A DNA stretch of 34,986 nucleotides from Lachnospiraceae bacterium UBA3689 (GTDB lineage Bacteria; Bacillota; Clostridia; Lachnospirales; Lachnospiraceae). A program made the translations under genes and the position numbers. The stretch covers positions 10,538 through 45,523 of the forward strand of contig DFIU01000001.1 of the NCBI GenBank assembly GCA_002371465.1. The letters are read 5' to 3'. Below, piece after piece: positions 32,276 to 34,986 of the stretch. Within the stretch, counting starts at the first letter, position 1, and every line of letters begins with the position of its first letter. Below the pieces are notes generated by a model. It was given only the letters and a program-made list of their open reading frames with translations. It ran no database searches and was not told the origin of the DNA.

Positions 32276-32786
32276 CCGCTTCTCCCTTCTGCTTGATGCC
32301 GTTTAATTTCTGCATGGCCTTTACCAGACCTCCCGCCTCCAGAATATCCAGCAGGTTCTGGGGCAGAGGGGCGGTCGGATAGGATTTTCCCTGATAGACA
32401 ACTTCCTTTCCCACCTCAACCTCGACGGTGTCCCCCTCCTGCACCAGATCCGGCAGGTCCGCATTTTCAATCAGAAGCAGGCCGTTATTGATCGAATTGC
32501 GGAAAAAGATCCGGGCATAGGACTTGGCGATAATCGCGCTCACACCCAGTGCCTTGATAACTTCCGGCGCCTGCTCTCTCGATGAGCCGCAGCCGAAGTT
32601 CTTGCCGGCAACCAGGATATCCCCCGGCTGGATCTGCCCCGCCAGGTCGGTCCTAAGCGGTGAAAAGGCGTAGGGTTTCATATTTTCAATCGACTTTAAA
32701 GCCAGATACTCGGTCGGCATGATGATATCCGTATCGATATCGTCCCCCAGCACCCAGACTCTTCCGGAAAATGTTCGTTCCATCAT
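32256..32786 (-). CDS. leuD: Isopropylmalate dehydratase/homoaconitase-family small subunit, second pair
   Basis: This 176-residue small (swivelling-domain) subunit carries part of the active site and the substrate-recognition loop. DDIDTDIIMP is followed by YLAL (27-30), the loop that contacts the substrate side chain, and later NFGCGSSREQAP and ARIFFRNSINNG. As I recall, this loop is YLRT in Methanocaldococcus homoaconitase and YLVY in its isopropylmalate enzyme. YLAL lacks the Arg that binds an extra carboxylate, so a hydrophobic side chain is likelier. Typical LeuD has SREHAP; here it is SREQAP. The C-terminal tail is about 15 residues longer than in the neighbouring copy. CAGGAG lies just before two consecutive ATG codons, and the first is used. 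The symbol denotes the family only. Confidence 0.85.
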   Translation of the reverse strand: MMERTFSGRVWVLGDDIDTDIIMPTEYLALKSIENMKPYAFSPLRTDLAGQIQPGDILVAGKNFGCGSSREQAPEVIKALGVSAIIAKSYARIFFRNSINNGLLLIENADLPDLVQEGDTVEVEVGKEVVYQGKSYPTAPLPQNLLDILEAGGLVKAMQKLNGIKQKGEADGRDTD

Positions 32787-32813
32787 TCACTCCTGTTTTT
32801 TTCTACAGTCCCC

Positions 32814-34064
32814 TTACAGATCTTCCGGTCCCGCGATAGCGCCTTTGATCGCTGACGCCGCAACCGTCGCAGCCGAGCCCAGGTAGACAAAGGAATTCTT
32901 ATCTCCTGCCCGCCCCTTGAAATTGCGGGTTCCGGTGCTGATCAGCACCTCTCCTTCTCCGATCACGCCCTGGCAGCTGCCCCAGCAGACCGAACAGTTG
33001 GGGTTCATGACAATCGCTCCGGCATCCAGGAAAGTCTGCAAGAGCCCTTCTTTTAAAGCCTCAAGATAGACATCCCGGCTGGCGGGAACGACCAGGAAGC
33101 GGACATGGGGTGCCACCTTTCTGCCCTTTACGATCTCAGCTCCCAGACGCAGATCTTCAATCCGTCCGTTGTTGCAGGACCCCAGGAAGGCTTCATTGAT
33201 CCTGGTTCCCTTGGATTCCGTGGTCGGAACGACGGAATCTACAAAGTGGGGCCTGGCGACGACCGGTACGATCTGATCAAGATCAATCTCATAAACTTTA
33301 GCAAAGACCGCGTCCGGATCACTGGTATAGGCAGCCTTGACCTCCCGGCTGCCGTGTTCTTTCAGATACTCAAGGGTAACAGCATCCGTTTCCATCAGGG
33401 CGGTCTTGGCCCCCGCTTCCACACAGAGATTGCAGATCGAGAGACGGTCGCTCATGGATAGAGTTGCCAGTCCGTCCCCTGTGAATTCCATCGCCTTGTA
33501 ATTCGCCCCATTGGCTCCAATCTGACCGATAATGGTCAGGATCAGGTCCCGCGCCGTAGCTCCGTGTCCCAGCTTGCCGTGAAGGCGGAACTGCAGAGTC
33601 TCGGGAACCATGACCCAGCTGGTTCCCGTCACCATACCATAGAGATAGTCGGTACAGCCGACACCGGTTCCGAAGGCACCCAGGGCGCCGTAGGTGCAGG
33701 TATGACTGTCCGCTCCAAAGATCATCATACCGGGCGAGACGTATTTCTCCGCCATGATCTGATGGCAGATCCCATCCCCCTCATAAAAATCGATGCCGTG
33801 GTCTTTCGCAAAATCCCGCATCTTCTTCTGGGAAGCTGCGGTTTTGGGGCTGTCGCAGGGAACGTTGTGGTCGACGATCCACACCAGCTTTTTGGTGTCC
33901 GCGATACGGGGATGCCTGAGCTTTTGGTACATATCGATCGTCAGATGCGTCGTACCGTCGTTGGACATGAGATAATCCAGGGCAACCGTATGGATCTCTC
34001 CGGCGCCAACAACCCCTTTTCCTGCCGCATTCGCGATGATCTTTTCCGCAATGGTCATACCCAT
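32814..34064 (-). CDS. leuC: Isopropylmalate dehydratase/homoaconitase-family large subunit, first pair
   Basis: This 416-residue large subunit belongs to the same family as the copy downstream but is clearly diverged from it. It has the typical opening MGMTIAEKI, FGADSHTCTYGALGAFGTGVG, and a first cluster motif GSCNNGR where GSCTNGR is usual. The second cluster motif is NCSVCWGSCQG rather than the CGPCLGGHMG I recall from clostridial LeuC. All three cluster Cys residues are kept. I use the ATG at 34064 because family members begin MGMT. A GTG at 34070, overlapping the small-subunit stop, is also possible and has AAGGAGG 4 bases upstream. The gene is tightly coupled to its small subunit and lies 27 bases before the second pair. 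The substrate is uncertain. Confidence 0.85.
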   Translation of the reverse strand: MGMTIAEKIIANAAGKGVVGAGEIHTVALDYLMSNDGTTHLTIDMYQKLRHPRIADTKKLVWIVDHNVPCDSPKTAASQKKMRDFAKDHGIDFYEGDGICHQIMAEKYVSPGMMIFGADSHTCTYGALGAFGTGVGCTDYLYGMVTGTSWVMVPETLQFRLHGKLGHGATARDLILTIIGQIGANGANYKAMEFTGDGLATLSMSDRLSICNLCVEAGAKTALMETDAVTLEYLKEHGSREVKAAYTSDPDAVFAKVYEIDLDQIVPVVARPHFVDSVVPTTESKGTRINEAFLGSCNNGRIEDLRLGAEIVKGRKVAPHVRFLVVPASRDVYLEALKEGLLQTFLDAGAIVMNPNCSVCWGSCQGVIGEGEVLISTGTRNFKGRAGDKNSFVYLGSAATVAASAIKGAIAGPEDL

Positions 34065-34066
34065 GG

Positions 34067-34543
34067 TCACGCATCCTCCTTGTCAAGCGAGGCGATCAGA
34101 CCGCCCTGATTTAAGATCTTCTGTAAATGAACCGGCAGAGCCGTGCAGGCGTATTCCTGTCCGTTTGCAAAGACTTTTCCGCCTTCCAGGTCAAAGGAGA
34201 TCTGATCCCCCTCCCGGACATGATCGTAGAGATCCCGGCAGACAATGGCGGGAAGTCCGATATTGATGGCATTTCGATAGAAAATGCGGGCAAAGGACCT
34301 GGCGAATACCGCCTTGACCCCCAGCGCTTTGAGGACACTGGCAGCCTGCTCCCTTGAGGAACCGCAGCCAAAATTATCGGAGGCAACGACAAAGTCCCCC
34401 GGTCTTACTTCCTTTGCAAAGTCCCCGTTCAGGGATTCAAATGTGTGTACTTTCATTTCGTCAATGGTCGGATAGAGCAGATATTGGGACGCGATAATCT
34501 GGTCCGTATCCACATCCTGATCAAAGCGGAATACTCTTCCCAT
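34067..34543 (-). CDS. leuD: Isopropylmalate dehydratase/homoaconitase-family small subunit, first pair
   Basis: This 158-residue small subunit opens the four-gene run. QDVDTDQIIASQ is followed by the substrate loop YLLY (22-25), then NFGCGSSREQAA and ARIFYRNAINIGLP. YLLY is close to the YLVY I recall for a methanogen isopropylmalate isomerase, so of the two pairs this one is the better candidate for leucine synthesis. SREQAA differs from the SREHAP of standard LeuD. AAGGAGA lies 7 bases before the ATG. The gene comes directly after the ilvC terminator and may be driven from a promoter embedded in it. The small-before-large gene order is the reverse of the usual leuC-leuD. The symbol denotes the family only. 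Confidence 0.85.
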   Translation of the reverse strand: MGRVFRFDQDVDTDQIIASQYLLYPTIDEMKVHTFESLNGDFAKEVRPGDFVVASDNFGCGSSREQAASVLKALGVKAVFARSFARIFYRNAINIGLPAIVCRDLYDHVREGDQISFDLEGGKVFANGQEYACTALPVHLQKILNQGGLIASLDKEDA

Positions 34544-34572
34544 AAAATTCTCCTTGAGGCAGCTTTACTGAT

Positions 34573-34601
34573 TTTAAAAAAATGATGCCGGCGACTGTCA
34601 A
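34573..34601 (-). promoter_or_regulatory. Promoter candidate inside the ilvC terminator
   Basis: On the minus strand a perfect TTGACA (34596-34601) lies in the loop of the terminator hairpin. After 17 bases TTTAAA (34573-34578) follows, made from the T-tract; TAAAAT is available at a 19-base spacing. It would give the hydro-lyase run its own start about 22 bases before the ATG. Confidence 0.45.
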
Positions 34602-34627
34602 TGATTGCTCATCTGTGTGCGCCGGCA
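34576..34627 (-). terminator. Rho-independent terminator of ilvC
   Basis: TGCCGGCG (34586-34593) pairs perfectly with CGCCGGCA (34620-34627) around a 26-base loop. On the minus strand TCA and seven T residues follow. It begins 35 bases past the ilvC stop. Confidence 0.8.
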
Positions 34628-34662
34628 CCATCCTATTTCTATTTTCTATCTGACAAGTCGGA

Positions 34663-34986
34663 TCAGTTGTTGATCAGCTTGTCATCGTCGCTCCAGCTGT
34701 AGAGGGAACGAATCCATTCACCGACCTTCTCGGACGGATGCTCAACAGCCTGCTGCCGAAGTGCATTGAAATGAACCTTGTTGGCAGCGCCCATCTCAAG
34801 CAGGAAGTCCTTGGCAAAGGTACCATCCTGGATATCGGACAGAACCTTCTTCATCGCCTTCTTGGTCTCATCCGTAACAATCTTGGGTCCGGTGATGTAA
34901 TCGCCGTACTCAGCTGTATTGGAGATGGAGTATCTCATGCCCTGGAAACCGGACTGATAGATCAGATCAACGATCAGCTTCATCTC
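34663..34986 (-). CDS. ilvC: Ketol-acid reductoisomerase, C-terminal part (partial)
   Basis: These are the last 107 residues of acetohydroxyacid isomeroreductase, which converts acetolactate or acetohydroxybutyrate to the dihydroxy acids of valine, leucine and isoleucine synthesis with NADPH. The gene enters from the right edge. The fragment begins EMKLIVDLIYQSGFQGMRYS. The conserved active-site Ser lies in YSISNTAEYGD, and the ending (KVGEWIRSLYSW) is typical of the all-helical C-terminal domain of the short class I enzyme. A terminator follows the stop, and the hydro-lyase run begins 119 bases downstream, a branched-chain amino-acid neighbourhood. Confidence 0.95.
   Translation of the reverse strand, partial: EMKLIVDLIYQSGFQGMRYSISNTAEYGDYITGPKIVTDETKKAMKKVLSDIQDGTFAKDFLLEMGAANKVHFNALRQQAVEHPSEKVGEWIRSLYSWSDDDKLINN

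Overview
The window looks like a chromosomal stretch of an anaerobic, mid-GC Clostridia-type Bacillota, most likely near Lachnospiraceae. That placement is an inference from gene content: pyruvate:ferredoxin oxidoreductase, pyruvate phosphate dikinase, a PPi-type phosphofructokinase, a flavodiiron/rubredoxin/NADH-oxidoreductase fusion, a clostridial M16C peptidase and sigma-A-like promoters with strong AGGAGG ribosome sites. Nearly all genes lie on the minus strand. I see no insertion sequence, prophage, integrase, CRISPR array or rRNA.

Layout by increasing coordinate, with genes reading right to left unless stated. (1) 1-5230: 5' end of ppdK with its own promoter. Before it lies a unit of zinc-ribbon membrane protein, TPM-domain protein and SPFH/zinc-ribbon protein (resembling Bacillus ydjG-ydjH-ydjI), followed by a PPi-type phosphofructokinase. 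(2) 5260-11400: glyS on its own promoter, and an operon of M16C peptidase, era and recO. (3) 11410-15110: monocistronic nifJ. (4) 15157-18650: an ABC-F ATPase followed by a membrane protein whose frame is cut by a single TGA. (5) 18708-18921: a plus-strand gene for a 51-residue membrane peptide, tail-to-tail with yfhO. Their stop codons interlock in the loop of one shared bidirectional terminator. (6) 18918-23852: M18 aminopeptidase, an unknown tail-anchored protein and YfhO. (7) 24043-24228: a complete tRNA-Pro(GGG) unit. (8) 24278-26827: a DUF2156-GNAT fusion, then DAHP synthase with a palindromic operator candidate. (9) 26961-28074: plus-strand degV with an operator candidate over its -35. 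(10) 28235-30984: the flavodiiron triple fusion. (11) 31028-34986: two tandem small-large pairs of the isopropylmalate dehydratase/homoaconitase family downstream of ilvC.

Together these suggest fermentative metabolism that saves ATP through pyrophosphate (PPi-PFK plus PPDK) and makes acetyl-CoA and reduced ferredoxin through PFOR. NADH-driven O2 or NO removal would fall to the flavodiiron fusion. The rest are envelope functions (SPFH module, YfhO, DegV) and amino-acid synthesis (DAHP synthase, IlvC, the hydro-lyase pairs).

The best candidates for something undescribed are the tandem hydro-lyase pairs, which lack the usual LeuC/LeuD signatures I remember; the SPFH/TPM/zinc-ribbon unit without PspA but linked to phosphofructokinase; and the 51-residue peptide gene with interlocked stop codons. 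All comparisons with named families are from memory. Promoter and terminator calls come from reading the sequence by eye.
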